From Mortierella alpina (lineage: Eukaryota > Mortierellomycota > Mortierellomycetes > Mortierellales > Mortierellaceae), in NCBI GenBank assembly GCA_029449245.1, contig JANATF010000008.1, positions 930,001 through 994,000 of the forward strand: a stretch of DNA of 64,000 nt, in the 5' to 3' direction. Positions within the stretch are counted from its first letter, which is position 1. Each line of letters starts with the position of its first letter. This document shows, piece after piece, positions 21,720 to 33,349 of the stretch. A model generated the notes under the pieces. That model did not search any database and had not been told where the DNA came from. It was given only the letters and a program-made list of their open reading frames with translations. The translations under genes and the position numbers were made by a program.

Positions 21720-24700
21720 ATGGCCAACCGCAACTATGAGGAAGAGCCCCCCGCCAGCTCAACGGTCCGTCGAGGACGATCCTCCACTGAAGAACATGTG
21801 AGCGACAGCACCCACAATGCCAGCAGCACCGAAGTTGGTCTCAGCGACTACAGCGAGTCTGTGCGCAGTCCTACCAGGGGATCGAGATGCAGCTCCGGCA
21901 GAATCAACCCAATCAACCATGCCTTCGAGACAGAACCCTTCGAACGTGGCTCTGGCCATCTTCAGCTCCACAACTGGCAGGAATACGCTCTCGGAAGTGC
22001 CGAATCCAAGGCTTCTAAAAAGGGATCCGTCAACACTAGCACGAGCCCCTCTTCCAACAGAGAACGGGGAGAGCAGCCGCAAACACCGTTACAAGCACAA
22101 ACACCGTCTCCGACTTCCTCCTTTCAACCTGCAGAAGGCACCTCCTCTCCAAGACCTGTTCCTGACCAACAAAGAATAACAAGGCCTCGTTTGCTGGATA
22201 TGGTTACGGACTTGTCCTCCCTTGAAAACGACTACCGCGTGCTACCCTTGCTCATTGGTTGTATCATTCCCGTACGTATAATGAATCTGCTTGGGCCTGG
22301 ACTGAGTAGTAGATGGGTTCTTGCTCCTTGGAGCGACCGTCTGCTGCGTATCATGTGCCTGAGTTAGCGTGTATACTAAACCTGGATGATATTGTAGGTC
22401 TCGATTCTCATCAATGTGCCTTCCATCACGTCAGAATGGGTTGGTAAACACTCGTAAGTCCCCTCGGTTTGTTTTTCCAGCATCCACTCTCATCCCATGA
22501 AACGCGTCATTCTTTCACCTTTGGGGTTCATAGCCTGTGCTACTCAGCTGCTACCTTTTTCGCTGTTCATGCGCGTATTTAAGCACCTCTAGACCGGATA
22601 CATCCTCATTCACTGCGCTTTAGCCATTTGTTCTGAATTTCCTACTCGTATCATGCTTCAATACGACAAAAGTTGAGCGTGCGCGCCGCATCGCGCCTGG
22701 TTCTATTGTTCATACCCCATTACCGTAGACCGCTGTGTATGCCATTTTGAGTTTTCATTCGCGTGGCAAATGTTAAATCTGCACGAGAAGGGACGCGTTC
22801 CGTTGGATGGGTTACACAAAGTCTAGTCTGTAACTTGTAGGGATCATAGAACGATATCCACGTCTACTCACACTGCATTCCTATATCAATATTCACGCTG
22901 ATATAGATACAACGAGACAACCCAGGACTGGAACGATCCTGTGCCCGAGTCAGTCCCTCTCTGGCTGAATGCCATCGTTATCCTTGCGCTTGCCATGGCC
23001 GTCATTTGCAACATTTGTGTGCTCTTTCGCTTCCTAGAGCGATGGATCTGGCATAGCGTGATCTTATCACTCATCACCGCCACTATGCAAGGTAGTCACA
23101 CTAAGTATCCTCATGAGCGGAAGCTCTTTATCGAGTAGTAAGCTACGTTTCTCAGCCTCTGACCCCTGGTTTTCTGCCTCTAGATCTTCTGTGCATTGCA
23201 GCGATCGTGCCGTTTTGCATTTTATACCCGCCCTCAAAGGGATATGTCTATCTCGAGGGCTTTTGGACCATGATAGCGTCCATGGTCTTTTCTTTTACAG
23301 CTACAATTCTCATGTCGATCGACCTCCGCACAACTTCCAACTTCCGCCTACGAGGCTCGGGTGTCACGCATAAGCAAAGAATTCTCATCGCGGAGGCAAT
23401 GACTCTCTGCTTTTACCTGGCCATTGGTGCTTTGATTTTCATCTACCTCGAGGACTGGACTTTCCTGAATGCATTGTACGTATATCACAACAAGTGGGTG
23501 GTAAAAGGATTGTATATATGATTTGTTCACAAGTCCTAGCTAACATTTCGATCCACAATCCTCTAGGTTCTTTGTCATGATTACCATTACCACCATCGGC
23601 TTTGGCGATATCGTCCCCACAACTACAGTTGGCCGCACTTTCATGATATTTTATGCCGCAGGGGGAATTGTCCTTCTCGCGCTGGCTGTCAATGCCATCC
23701 GATATGTTCTGCTGGAAGACCTGCATCGACGGTTTGCAATACGAGCCAAAGAACGTAAGGCCAAACGCGACGCTAGAAGGCAAGAGCGCAAGGATCAACG
23801 GGCACGGGACGAGGAGAGAAGACAGCGCGTTCTGGAGACACTGGAGCGTATCCGCCGGATGGAAGGTGAACAGCCATACCAGGGGGAAACGCGCAGCTTG
23901 GCTTCTCACTACTTCACTATGCCGCGGCATTTTACACTCTCAAATATGCCACATTTGAAATTGCCAGACTTGTTCACACGGAATCATGGCACTTCATCAC
24001 AGTCTGGGAGGACTCCTGGATCCGACCCGATCACCATAGATGGTCCCAGGAATACATCAACAGAATTATCACTCACAACCCCTAGTGATCAAACAGCGCA
24101 GGAAGACACGCCCAAGTCTCCACCTACTGGAGGCGAGCTTGCAGAGCATGCGGATGGGCTAACTCAGCTTGCCAGTACCAGCCTTGGCGAGTTGGAGCTT
24201 TTGCAATATGCTACTCTGCATCCCCAGTCCTCGCAAGACTTACAACACTCAAAGGGATTGAAATCAATACTGCGTCGTCTCTTACATCTTGAAAAGCGGT
24301 CAAGTCATCTGATTGCACAGCCGCGTACAATTGAGGAGCAACGGGAAGTTGACAAACGACAGGCCTACAAGGAGAGCATGGAGGAGTACAAGCGGCGGCT
24401 TCGGTTCACAGCGCTCATGTTTCTCGCCTTTTGGCTTGTTGGTGGTATCCTCTTCATGCTTGTCGAGACATGGTCGTTTGGAATATCCATGTATTTTGTT
24501 TTCGTGGCCTTCTCAACTATCGGCTATGGAGACTATGTGCCCACGTCGCTAGCTGGACGATCCATCTTTTTGGCCTATTGTCTGGTGGGTGTAGTGGCGC
24601 TGACTTCCCTGGCGTCCTTGATGTCCGAGGTATTGAGTAAGACAATGCGGAGGCATGTGGTTGAGGCTCAATTGAGACGAGCAGCGCGACGTTTCGACGC

Positions 24701-26174
24701 TCTGGAAGGGGGAAACAGCCGCCAAAGCGATAACAATCAAGATCTCGAGGCAGGAATGCGACTGGCGTCGCTGAGTATCGATGGACATCCGTCATACCAG
24801 CCAGATCAAACATCGCAACATAGATCATTCAACAGCGGCGATGAAGGCGCAATCCATGGCGGCTGTCTTGAATCTCAACTATGGCACCACTCGGGGGAAA
24901 GTGAGCAGCGTTCCACGTACAGCTCGTGTGAAGGCAGTCTTCAGAAGTTGCTGAGGGTCTCGGAAGACTTTGATCATCTACTCCAGAAAGTCTTGGGTCG
25001 GGACTACATTGGAAACAACCATACCTGCTCAACAAGAACCCACCCCAAGGCTAACGAGCTGCCTCCTTCGGATCCCGAGGCGATTGTCGACTACTTGGAG
25101 AAGAGTGAAGACGATGCAAAGCCCTCGTATTTGAGTCCTTCAATCACTAATGACATTACCTCCACCAGGACCATCCAGCGACACTCACTACATCCGCTCA
25201 TGCATACTCAACTCAAGCACAGGCGGTCTCATTCTGTAGACAATCGGTCAAACACGTTCCATGGCGTGATCTCTTCGTCAACTCCAAGCGACAACTCTCA
25301 GATCCAGATAACCGCGTGGCCAGACACCCCAAATCGCTCAACACTCAGTCCCAGACTGGATGCGCATCCTTCGGAGAAACAATCGTCTCACAAAACTCTG
25401 CATCATCCACCCAAGGAACCGAGCGTGTCGGACCATCTGGCATCTCATCACCACAACATGGACGGCACAATCACCGTCGCTGAGGTCGATTGGAAGCGGC
25501 TCATAAAGTGTGCTAGGCAGTTCAAGGCCCTGACCACGACTTGTGAAGAAACACTGCGCAAGGTTGCCGCTTGGGAGGCGTCAGAGGAAAGATTGTCTCG
25601 AAGGCGACGGCAAGCACGTCTTCGTCGAAAGCAGATTTTACAAGAGCGCCGAAGGAGATTGGAAGAGTACCGCAGCTCCCATGGCACGGTGGATGATGAG
25701 GAGGTTGAAGAGGAAGAGGAAGAACTGGAGCAGTGGGATGAGGAAGGCAGCGATGAGGAAGAGGATGATCAACTGCTTGAGCGTAGGCGAGCAGCCATTG
25801 TGGATGAGCTTTTGGGGACGATTCCGAGCCCGAAGCGTGGGCGCAGTCCTAGTCTTGGTCGGAAACGGTCCGCGCGGCGACAAGGTGGTGTTGAAGTAGT
25901 GCCTAGATTGCATCCACACTCGCCATCGACATCATTGACCTCTCAGCTCCAAGCCAGCGTTGGGGATCAAGACGCGCAGCAACTCGACCGACACCAGTCA
26001 AGAGATCATGCCAAGGACCCACACACGCATCATTGGCGGAGGCGATATCGCGATGAGGGTCCCATCAACCCTGGCCGGGAAGGCACTTCAAGCACTGCGC
26101 CAAGCAGACCTGTGCCCACGATAGCCCTTACGGAATCAAGCACTTGGAACCCACAGGAAGAAGCAGTGGTTTGA
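21720..26174 (+). CDS. TOK1-type outward-rectifier potassium channel (8 TM, two pore domains)
   Basis: Plasma-membrane K+ channel of the fungal TOK family, which sets membrane potential and K+ efflux. Exons: 21720-22271, 22398-22453, 22907-23091, 23184-23475, 23567-26174; 1230 aa, long for the family (yeast Tok1 is 691 aa from memory). Residues 1-170 are Ser/Pro-rich cytosolic. Four N-terminal membrane segments follow (VLPLLIGCIIPVSILINV; WLNAIVILALAMAVICNICV; DLLCIAAIVPFCILYPP; FWTMIASMVFSFTATILMSI), then two pore units. Filter 1 is TIGFGD (371-376) and filter 2 TIGYGD (679-684), separated by an unusually long charged linker of about 250 residues. The C-terminal third is cytosolic, with an Arg-rich predicted coiled coil (LSRRRRQARLRRKQILQERR) next to a strongly acidic run. 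Intron 2 is 453 bp. Confidence 0.93.
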
Positions 26175-26211
26175 GGAGAGAGAGAGAGAGAGAGAGAAGA
26201 TGCCCAATAAA
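26175..26211 (+). terminator. 3' UTR of K+ channel: (GA)n tract and AATAAA
   Basis: Directly after the stop codon a GA repeat (26174-26198) is followed by CAATAAATG, with AATAAA at 26206-26211, a likely poly(A) signal. The next gene may start only about 135 bp further on. Confidence 0.5.
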
Positions 26212-26345
26212 TGTAGACTAGCAACAATCATGCTCAACCGATGAAAATGATTAGAGACGGGTGGCTGAAGCGTGTCCTTTTCACCCTGCCTCCGACGCGA
26301 AGCTCGTCAGTTCTTCTCTTCTGCTCATCCTCCGCATCCTTTGTC

Positions 26346-28467
26346 ATGTCCCACGCCAAGATTGCTGACAATCCCTCGAGCGACTCGAGGGACCCTGCCT
26401 ACTTTGGATACTATGCCATGCTGCAGCATCAGGTACACTGTCGGGATAGAATTCAATCGCAAAGCCTAGATGCTTGGGCGAAGGGCAGGATCGCATCAGG
26501 GCGAGGTTGTTCATGAGTGCAAAGGAATTAGAACAAGACGGAGGAAGTCATCCACTGCTGGCTTTGTACAGACCTAGCAGGGCATCGTACCTCAAAAGGC
26601 GTTTTCCTCTCTCGCAGCGTCTAAAACAAGCACCTTGTCTCCACTGTGCTTTTCTTCACGCTCGCTTTAGCAAAATATGCTTCAGGACGCTGTCAGGACA
26701 TCAACGTATCGATCTGCGATCATGCTGAACACAGAGTGCTTTGAGGACAAACTGGTCATGGATGTTGGAGCAGGTAGGTCTATCCTTGCGCGTTGTGGTT
26801 GTTGTTTGAGGCACAAAGGGCGATGAGAAAAAGAAGTCGAGGCGCTCCTTGACAGTCGAACAACATCCCTTGTGCTGATCAACCCTTGTGTTTTTTTTAC
26901 AATTCCAGGATCCGGTATTTTGTCGTACTTTGCTGTTCAGGCTGGAGCTAAGAAGGTCTATGCCGTTGAAGCATCAGATATGGCAGAAAAGATGAAGAAG
27001 CTGGTGTCGGCAGCTTCGTTGCCTGCAGGGCTGGCCAAGAACGTGTTTCTGAAGGATCGAGTGGAGGTCATCCAAGGTAACAAGAACCAACTCATCTGGA
27101 GATCCTGAATGAGCGTCTCTTGTCGGATGGGATCCTGTGTGGCATGTTACAGTATTCAATGCTTACCCTGATTACTATCGCTGCCTTGCTATCAACCATT
27201 AGCCAAGATCGAGGATCCTAAAGTGAAGGCACCTAAGGTGGACACCATCATATCTGAACCTATCGGTATGTTACTATCTAATTGACACCCTTGAGCATAT
27301 CTCTATGGCCTTTTTTGTTTGACTAACCTAGATGACATTCAACAATATTTAGGCGTCCTTCTCGTGCATGAACGAATGGTAATATTTATCCCGTGTGCAA
27401 GGATCAAGAGGATCACCGAATGGACAACTGTCCCGTGTTGAAGCAATTGTAGATCTAACAGAATGCGATGTGATGACTAGATCGAGAGCTTTATCTATGC
27501 TCGCGACACATTCTTGAAACCCGGCGGACACCTCTTTCCAAACAAAGGAACCATGTATCTTGCTCCCTTCACGGACGCGCTCTTGTTTACAGAGACGATG
27601 GGCAAGGCCAGGTTCTGGGAACAGACAACATTCCACGGCGTCGATCTCTCACCTCTCTACCCCGACGCTAAGGCTGAAATGTTTGGTAAGTACCATCTAA
27701 TTTACAGCCCCAGGGTTTCATTTCGCGAACGGTACAGGACAATACTGACACCGAAAAATCACCTTTTTTCTGCAGGCATGCCTGTTGTTGGACACTTTGA
27801 CCCGAACTCACTCCTGGCAACGCCCACGCCGGATACGGATGGATACGAGATGGATTTCAACACGATTACCATGAAGGCTCTGCGGGACTTCGTTGTGCCC
27901 ATCTCTTGGAAATCCCAGTACACAGGATTGATGCACGGTGTCGCAGGATGGTTCGACCTTACGTTTTCAGGCAACCCCGATTCTGAAGCCAGTCAGCCTA
28001 TTGAGATGTCCACAGGACCCAGTGCGGAAAAAACACATTGGCAGCAAGTACGGTTCATGTTCCGGGAGCCGTTGGCGGTCAATGCGGGACAGACCATCCG
28101 CGGCTGGATGCATTGCGTTGTCAATGATATGAGGTCCTACACTGTAGACATTGAGGTCATTGCCGGAGCTCAAGGCGAGCTGTCCAGTCCGAGCGAGCCG
28201 TTTGAGCCGCTCTTGGAGAAGCAGGCCAAACAGCAGCAGCATGGAGGAGCGCGGACAGCAGAAGGCGAGAGTGGAGAGAGTGATGAAGAGGAGGAGGATG
28301 AACTGCAGTTCTCGAGACGGAGAGGACGCTGGGAGCTGCATGAACAGAGCTACAACTATTCGTACACAGGACCATCGAATGATTTGCTGACTAAGCCCGA
28401 ACACCTTTGCATGTATGAGCCTGAAAACGTGGATGACGCTTACGGGGGCGTGTCCTATACCAATTAG
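26346..28467 (+). CDS. CARM1/PRMT4-like type I protein arginine methyltransferase
   Basis: SAM-dependent arginine methyltransferase, closest by motif to animal CARM1. Exons: 26346-26432, 26671-26773, 26909-27076, 27203-27265, 27353-27378, 27481-27685, 27776-28467; 447 aa. Landmarks: FGYYAMLQHQQNMLQDAVRT (CARM1-type YFxY N-helix), motif I DVGAGSGILSYFAVQAGAKK with Glu of YAVEAS, the double-E loop SEPIGVLLVHERMIES, FHGVDLSPLYPDA, and the THW loop as KTHWQQVRF. Exon 5 is a 26 bp microexon carrying part of the double-E loop. It lacks the PH-like N-terminal domain of animal CARM1. A C-terminal insertion is acidic (GESDEEEEDELQF). The start at 26346 is my choice; an in-frame ATG at 26241 would add 35 residues. 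Likely nuclear, acting on histones or RNA-binding proteins (inference). Confidence 0.88.
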
Positions 28468-28495
28468 AGGAGAGAAATGTCACCGTAGCATGGGT

Positions 28496-28501
28496 TTTAT
28501 T
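28496..28501 (-). terminator. Poly(A) signal (AATAAA on minus strand) for the ATP-grasp gene
   Basis: TTTATT 85 bp beyond the ATP-grasp stop, inside the 118 bp between two convergent stops. The minus-strand transcript would probably run into the last codons of the methyltransferase gene. Confidence 0.4.
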
Positions 28502-28585
28502 GTTTACTGTTTAAAAAGAAAGAGTTGGCCGAAAAGAACCAAAACGAAACGGCAACAATGAAATACTCCTTCCTTCGCTGTTGTG

Positions 28586-30727
28586 CTATGCACTAACGTG
28601 GATAGCCTGGTGAGGAGTATTGCTTTCCATGTTTGCTGATGTGGAGGTGTTGGCAGAAGAGGCCCGTTTCAAAGCAGGACTGACCAAGGGCATGGTGCCC
28701 GCATCGGTCTTCATCTCCAAAGTCTTGCTGGCCTTTGCAAACATGTTGTCTTGGACTTTGATAGCATCCGCCATCAGGATCGAGAAGAATTGTGCTAGTG
28801 TCAACCCTGAAGCTTTAAGGATCTATGTTGGTGAGAGACGGGAGAAATGGGCTCAGTCCTCCCGAATACTCGCGGTTCTACTTGCAAGATGTTTGGACTA
28901 CAATGAAAATCAATATACCTTGCCCATCGCACAATCCTCGTCCTCATCAATTGAGCAATTCGCTGTAAGATTAGCAAGAACCCACAAAAGCAAGGCCCAA
29001 AACGAGGAAAAATGGCGTCAAGAGCTTGGTTTAGTCACTTCAACTTCCATTTTCGAATCCATATCCGCGATCGGCTCCAGTCGTGCACTTACCATTCACG
29101 TCCACAACGTAAAGTTTGCCAGTACGGTGATCCTCCCGAAGATCCATACGGCAATAGCCGTTTCCTCCAAAGCTCGCATAAATGGCTCTTGCTTCTATTC
29201 GCAACCGCTCTTGATCTTTGTCATTGCAGACTTGCATCCACCAGGAGGCAGATTTGACAGACGCATCTTGCCCGTAATTGTTGGCACCCCATTTCATGTC
29301 ATGTGTCAACATACGTTCCCTCTCCGGAATCTCTGATCGAAAGACGCGCTCCAGGACTTTAAAGACTGTTATTCCAGTCTCCTGCGAGCCCGACACGAGA
29401 GCTGTGAACTCGCGGCCTAATGGCAGAGAAAAGAATATTTAGAAGGTTAGTGTGAGGTATGTCACGCTCAGGCCCAATGGCAGCAAAACGTCATTCTGGC
29501 TGAATTCGTTTTTTTTTTGTTTGCGTTGGCTGCTTTACCAGTGATGTACTCTTCGACATACACAGGTCCCCAAACCCGTTTGGTTTCCATGGCGCGTACA
29601 TATGCTTCCTCGGGTGTGTCGACCACAGACTTTGTTGAGATACCTCGGCTGGAGCTCGAATTGGCAGGCTTGACCAACAGCGGAAAGTTGAGTTTTGAAA
29701 GTCCCTCCAAGATCAAGGCTTTCTTGGCCATGCTCTTCTCCTCCTCCTCCTCCTCCTCCTCTTCCTCTGCATGCAGAGGACTGATATCGTCCCGGTATCC
29801 ATCTCTCAAAACACCATTAGAGTCGAGCCTCTCCTCCTGGCTATCCACAGACTCATCGCTCACATTATCCAGAAGCGAATAGACATTACAGTAGCCAGGC
29901 GTGGGAGTGTTCGACTCGACCAAATGCTTTTTGATTCGAGCCTTGTCGTTGTCGAGATAGTACAATGTAGAGTCTGCACCCGTGAAGGCAAGATGACGGC
30001 TCTCGAGTCCTCGTATGACAGAGATACCTGCCCAGCCTTGTTCTTCCATTCCGTCAGTAAAGTTCAGAATAACAGCCTTGATCAGCATGTTCTCGTCAAG
30101 GCTCATCGTGTGATGAGGGTTATTGTCAAAGAAGCTGCTGTTGGGATGACCCTCCAGGTCATGGTCTTGCTCTCGTGTCACAATCTCGTCCAGAACTTGG
30201 TCGACGGACTCTAAACCAATATAATGCCATGCTTGTCGAAATACTTGAGGGATGTGATCCAGCGCAAGTTTGATGCCCTACATGTTAAAGCGGTAGGTAG
30301 ACCCTTGTTTAGAGGCAGGCAAAAGAAAAGACCAATGAGGAAGGCGAGGGGGGGAAAAAAGGGCGAGGCATTGTGCTTACCAGGCGCAGCTCTGGATTCC
30401 ACTCTGTGACGATAGTATCTCCGTTCAGCAGCGTGGTGACAAAGTACGACTCTTCACTGATGTCGTCAATCTCAGGGTTAATGTTCTCCAGAAGAGCGTA
30501 AGGGGCCAACACTGAGAAAGGAGGGTGATCGATATCAATGCAAGAACAAAAGGTATGGTGGTCAGAAATGGTTTAGTGTGCAGACTGGTGGTTGGAATAA
30601 GTTTTGATCTTCATCCGAGAGGGAGGAGGAGGAAAAAGTGGTCGACAACCGTACCGTGGACGCTCCACACAACCGTTGGGGTGGCCACAGCGCTGTCACT
30701 GGTGCTCTCTGCGCTTATCGGCGGCAT
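28586..30727 (-). CDS. D-alanine-D-alanine ligase-like ATP-grasp enzyme
   Basis: Predicted ATP-dependent carboxylate-amine/thiol ligase of the ATP-grasp superfamily with a Ddl-type layout; the substrate is unknown, and fungi make no peptidoglycan. Exons: 30727-30655, 30511-30381, 30277-29539, 29416-29093, 28962-28919, 28822-28586; 515 aa. The N-terminal half contains ILNFTDGMEEQGWAGISVIR and HLAFTGADSTLYYLDNDKAR, then IKKHLVESNTPTP, matching the Ddl segment around the substrate loop. An acidic Glu-run insertion (about residue 222) precedes the ATP-binding core: FPLLVKPANSSSSRGIST, VYVEEYITGREFT, and YCRMDLREDHRTGKLYVVDV followed by NGNANCSID (metal-binding Asn region). The C-terminal 75 residues are a Ddl-like helix plus a Ser/Thr tail. 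No signal peptide, so probably cytosolic. ATP-grasp assignment is firm; the specific reaction is not. Confidence 0.82.
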
Positions 30728-31359
30728 TAGACAGACCAGGGTTCCGTGGCTATACGGTGTCGAATTTGTGGGGGAGGAAGGATGAGCTCTGAAAACAGAG
30801 AGAGAAGGTGGAAGTGAGAAGCGAAAGGAGTTGAAGATGACTATGAACAAAGGAAAAAAGGTGAAAAAGAAAGGAGGAAAGAAACAAGTGAGGGGGAAGA
30901 CCCTTTCTTTTACTTGAAAAAGAACCATAAAAGGTCGCGGGATTATTTGCTGGGCCAAGGCACGAGATTTCACACAGCCAACCAACCACCACTGCGATGG
31001 CGCGTCGATTTGTCAAGAAACAATGCTGTGCGTGCGGTTGGCTACGACCTCCGCTCTACTCACCGAGATGAAAGGCGATTCCCCCCCACTTTTTCTCTCT
31101 CTCTCAACTGACCGTAGTTCGCTTTGTAAATGGCTCACTATGACAGTGACTTTCCCCTCCCTCGCAACGCAGGAAAAAAATTGAAAGCCAAGGCGCGCAT
31201 TTCGCACCAATCACTACTCGTGTCCGTTTTGCCGGCACCACTGTCTACATGTTCACCTCAGAAAAAGAGCTGCAGGTCATATATCTCGAGTAGAATCGTA
31301 CAATTATATTAGAGTAACGGTTGGCGAATTAAGAGTTGCTACAAGTATATGCTTCTGTT
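30728..31359. other. Intergenic, no gene seen
   Basis: 632 bp between the ATP-grasp start and the GPI-protein stop, both on the minus strand. It contains purine-rich (30780-30900) and pyrimidine-rich stretches and presumably the ATP-grasp promoter. I see no coding signal. Confidence 0.5.
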
Positions 31360-31674
31360 TTACAAGAACTGAGCAAGAACTGCTACGCCTCCTACAGCCG
31401 CCATGAGCTTGGCGGACGCATCCAAGGCATTTCCGCTGGAGGGGGCCTTTGTGGTCGTGGGCGAGGCTGTCACGGGAGTGGTGATAATCACGGTAGGGAT
31501 GCCGATAGTAATGGTGGTTGCAATTGGGATGGCGGTGACCGAGGTATCGGTGGCAGTGGCCACTCCAGAGGGCAAAGTAGGCGAGACCGAGGACACCGAG
31601 GACGCCGAGGACGCGGGCTTGGCAGCAGCGACAGCGATGATGGCAGCGAGGATAGAGGCGGTGGCGAACTTCAT
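31360..31674 (-). CDS. Small GPI-anchored, Ser/Thr-rich cell-surface protein
   Basis: Single-exon 104-residue secretory protein. Residues 1-18 form a signal peptide (MKFATASILAAIIAVAAA; cleavage likely before KPASS). The mature part is almost only Ser, Thr, Val, Ala, Ile and Pro (dense O-mannosylation substrate) with Thr-Ile runs such as IPIATTITIGIPTVI. The C-terminus has the GPI layout: small residues PSSGNAL near 78-84 as candidate omega site, a spacer, and a hydrophobic tail LMAAVGGVAVLAQFL. It has no catalytic domain and no cysteines. The mature peptide would be about 62 residues, tethered to membrane or wall. The short ORF with a TATA box upstream suggests a well-expressed gene. I cannot name a family; such proteins diverge fast. 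Confidence 0.8.
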   Translation of the reverse strand: MKFATASILAAIIAVAAAKPASSASSVSSVSPTLPSGVATATDTSVTAIPIATTITIGIPTVIITTPVTASPTTTKAPSSGNALDASAKLMAAVGGVAVLAQFL

Positions 31675-31783
31675 GTTGAATAAATTGATGTCCTTGAGGA
31701 GTTTTTGAGGTATATGGTATTTAGATGAAGAGTGAGAGAGGGCTGAGATGAATGATGAAAATGAGAAGAGAGGCGACGAGTGG

Positions 31784-31791
31784 CATTTATA
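31784..31791 (-). promoter_or_regulatory. TATA box of the GPI-protein gene
   Basis: TATAAATG on the minus strand, 110 bp upstream of the start codon at 31674, a normal distance for a fungal TATA promoter with a short leader. Confidence 0.5.
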
Positions 31792-33349
31792 CGAAAAATT
31801 GTGAACGATGACGGCTCAGTGACTAGAGCGTGGACAGCCTTGCTCAAAGCACAAAACAGACCCGGACCAGGCGAAAGGTGAAGCACAGGCTGGAGCTAGG
31901 ACAGGAGAAGGATAGAACAAAGGACACGAGCGAAGTACGGCCATATCGGGACTAGGCACTGGAGGGAGCGCGTCAAAATATCATTTGTTGTGTCACACAA
32001 CATCACGGTCACCATGCCGTAATGTCCTGTCTGGCAAGAACAATGCGGCTTGGTGCCTGGACAAGCGACGCTGTTCATTTGCTTTGTGCGTCTTTGTTGT
32101 CCACAGAGGTGAGCGTGTGCGTCCAGCCATGACTTCACATTGACATAGCCTAAGCCATATGCTCATCTCGATCACACAAAATCACTCCCGCTCGCTCATC
32201 GAACACCTGTAACCATCAGGCCTGGAACAGCCGCTACACAAACTTGCCGATGACGGCACTCCCCTCCACCTTTCACGCTTATACGACAGTTGCCTTGAGC
32301 CTCTCGAGATTGGCCTTCATCCTGTTGCCCAATCCTTATCGGGAGATCCTATTTTTATGAATTGCGTCTTTGCACATCTTCAAACTTGGGCTCTACTGCG
32401 TTGTCGTCCACTGAGAAAAATGATTCGACTCTGTAGCAGGGCGCAATCTTCCTACGGAAGTTCAAGTCGCGTGCCCAGGGATTCTAAGCTAAGTATTCGC
32501 GTAGAAAAGGTACTAGGTGGGGACTAGGGGACGCTACTGCTTCAGACTGGGGAGGCGGCCAAAGCAGGCCCAGCCTTTCAAACCTTCTTATCGTGCGACT
32601 GTCGAAAAAGGCTGAGTCCTTGTGATCGCGGCTGAAGGTCCAAGGCCAAGAGGTCTGCAACACACATCGCCTCCACTTGATACCGTAGAGCCAGATCGAA
32701 GGTGCACCATCAATCGTGGAGATGAAGAGAGCACAGACTACGATGGATGACCCTGAGATGGTTTCACGATACGATGCCTTTGAGCGTGAAACAAAAAAAA
32801 GACCAGGTCGATTTCGCCCTCGCAAAGGTTCCTTTTTCACGAGGCTATAGACTAGATGCATGTGCTGTACCCGCATCGAGAATGGCCTTTCAAGTGGATT
32901 TCCCGTCTCTCCTCTCAGAGTATGGTTCAGCCGCTGCACAATGGTCAAGAAGGTTTTCTTTTTTTTTTCTGTGTGTTCTTCTCCAGCTTTGTGCTCCCGC
33001 GTGGTATTTTTCTCCCTTGTACCTGAATGTCCCAGAAACAGAGTTTTGTGGCATATGCCGCCCGTTGAGAAAGCAAGGAGGGCAGGCAACTTTCAGCGCC
33101 CATCGCTCTTGGACTTTTTATTCCTTCATCTCACTCAACTCCATCCAGCATCACCCCACCCGACCTAGTTCGATACTCTTTTCAACATTCGCCGTGCGTG
33201 CTCACACTTCTCACCTTCGCCAGGTTCTTAATCGCAAGGTTGCATACAGCAGTTGACCTTGACCGTGATCAGGATGACATCGGAGCGCCCCTCACTCGCA
33301 CAAATCTCCATCTCAACACCTTCGCATTTTAACCCCAAACACAGTGACC
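31792..33349. other. Intergenic, no gene seen
   Basis: 1.56 kb upstream of both the GPI-protein gene (minus) and the coiled-coil gene (plus). Open frames at 32484-33256 on either strand have no domain, no signal peptide and no exon-like continuation, so I leave them out. The last 200 bp are CT/CA-rich and look like a 5' leader. Confidence 0.45.

Noticed and set aside
26372-26392. 9-bp-arm inverted repeat (TCCCTCGAG / CTCGAGGGA) in the methyltransferase
   Set aside because: Lies in coding sequence (SSDSRD); short enough to be chance combined with codon choice.
32484-33089. 201-codon minus-strand frame in the 31.8-33.3 kb gap
   Set aside because: No signal, domain, splice-site continuation or compositional bias like neighbouring genes.
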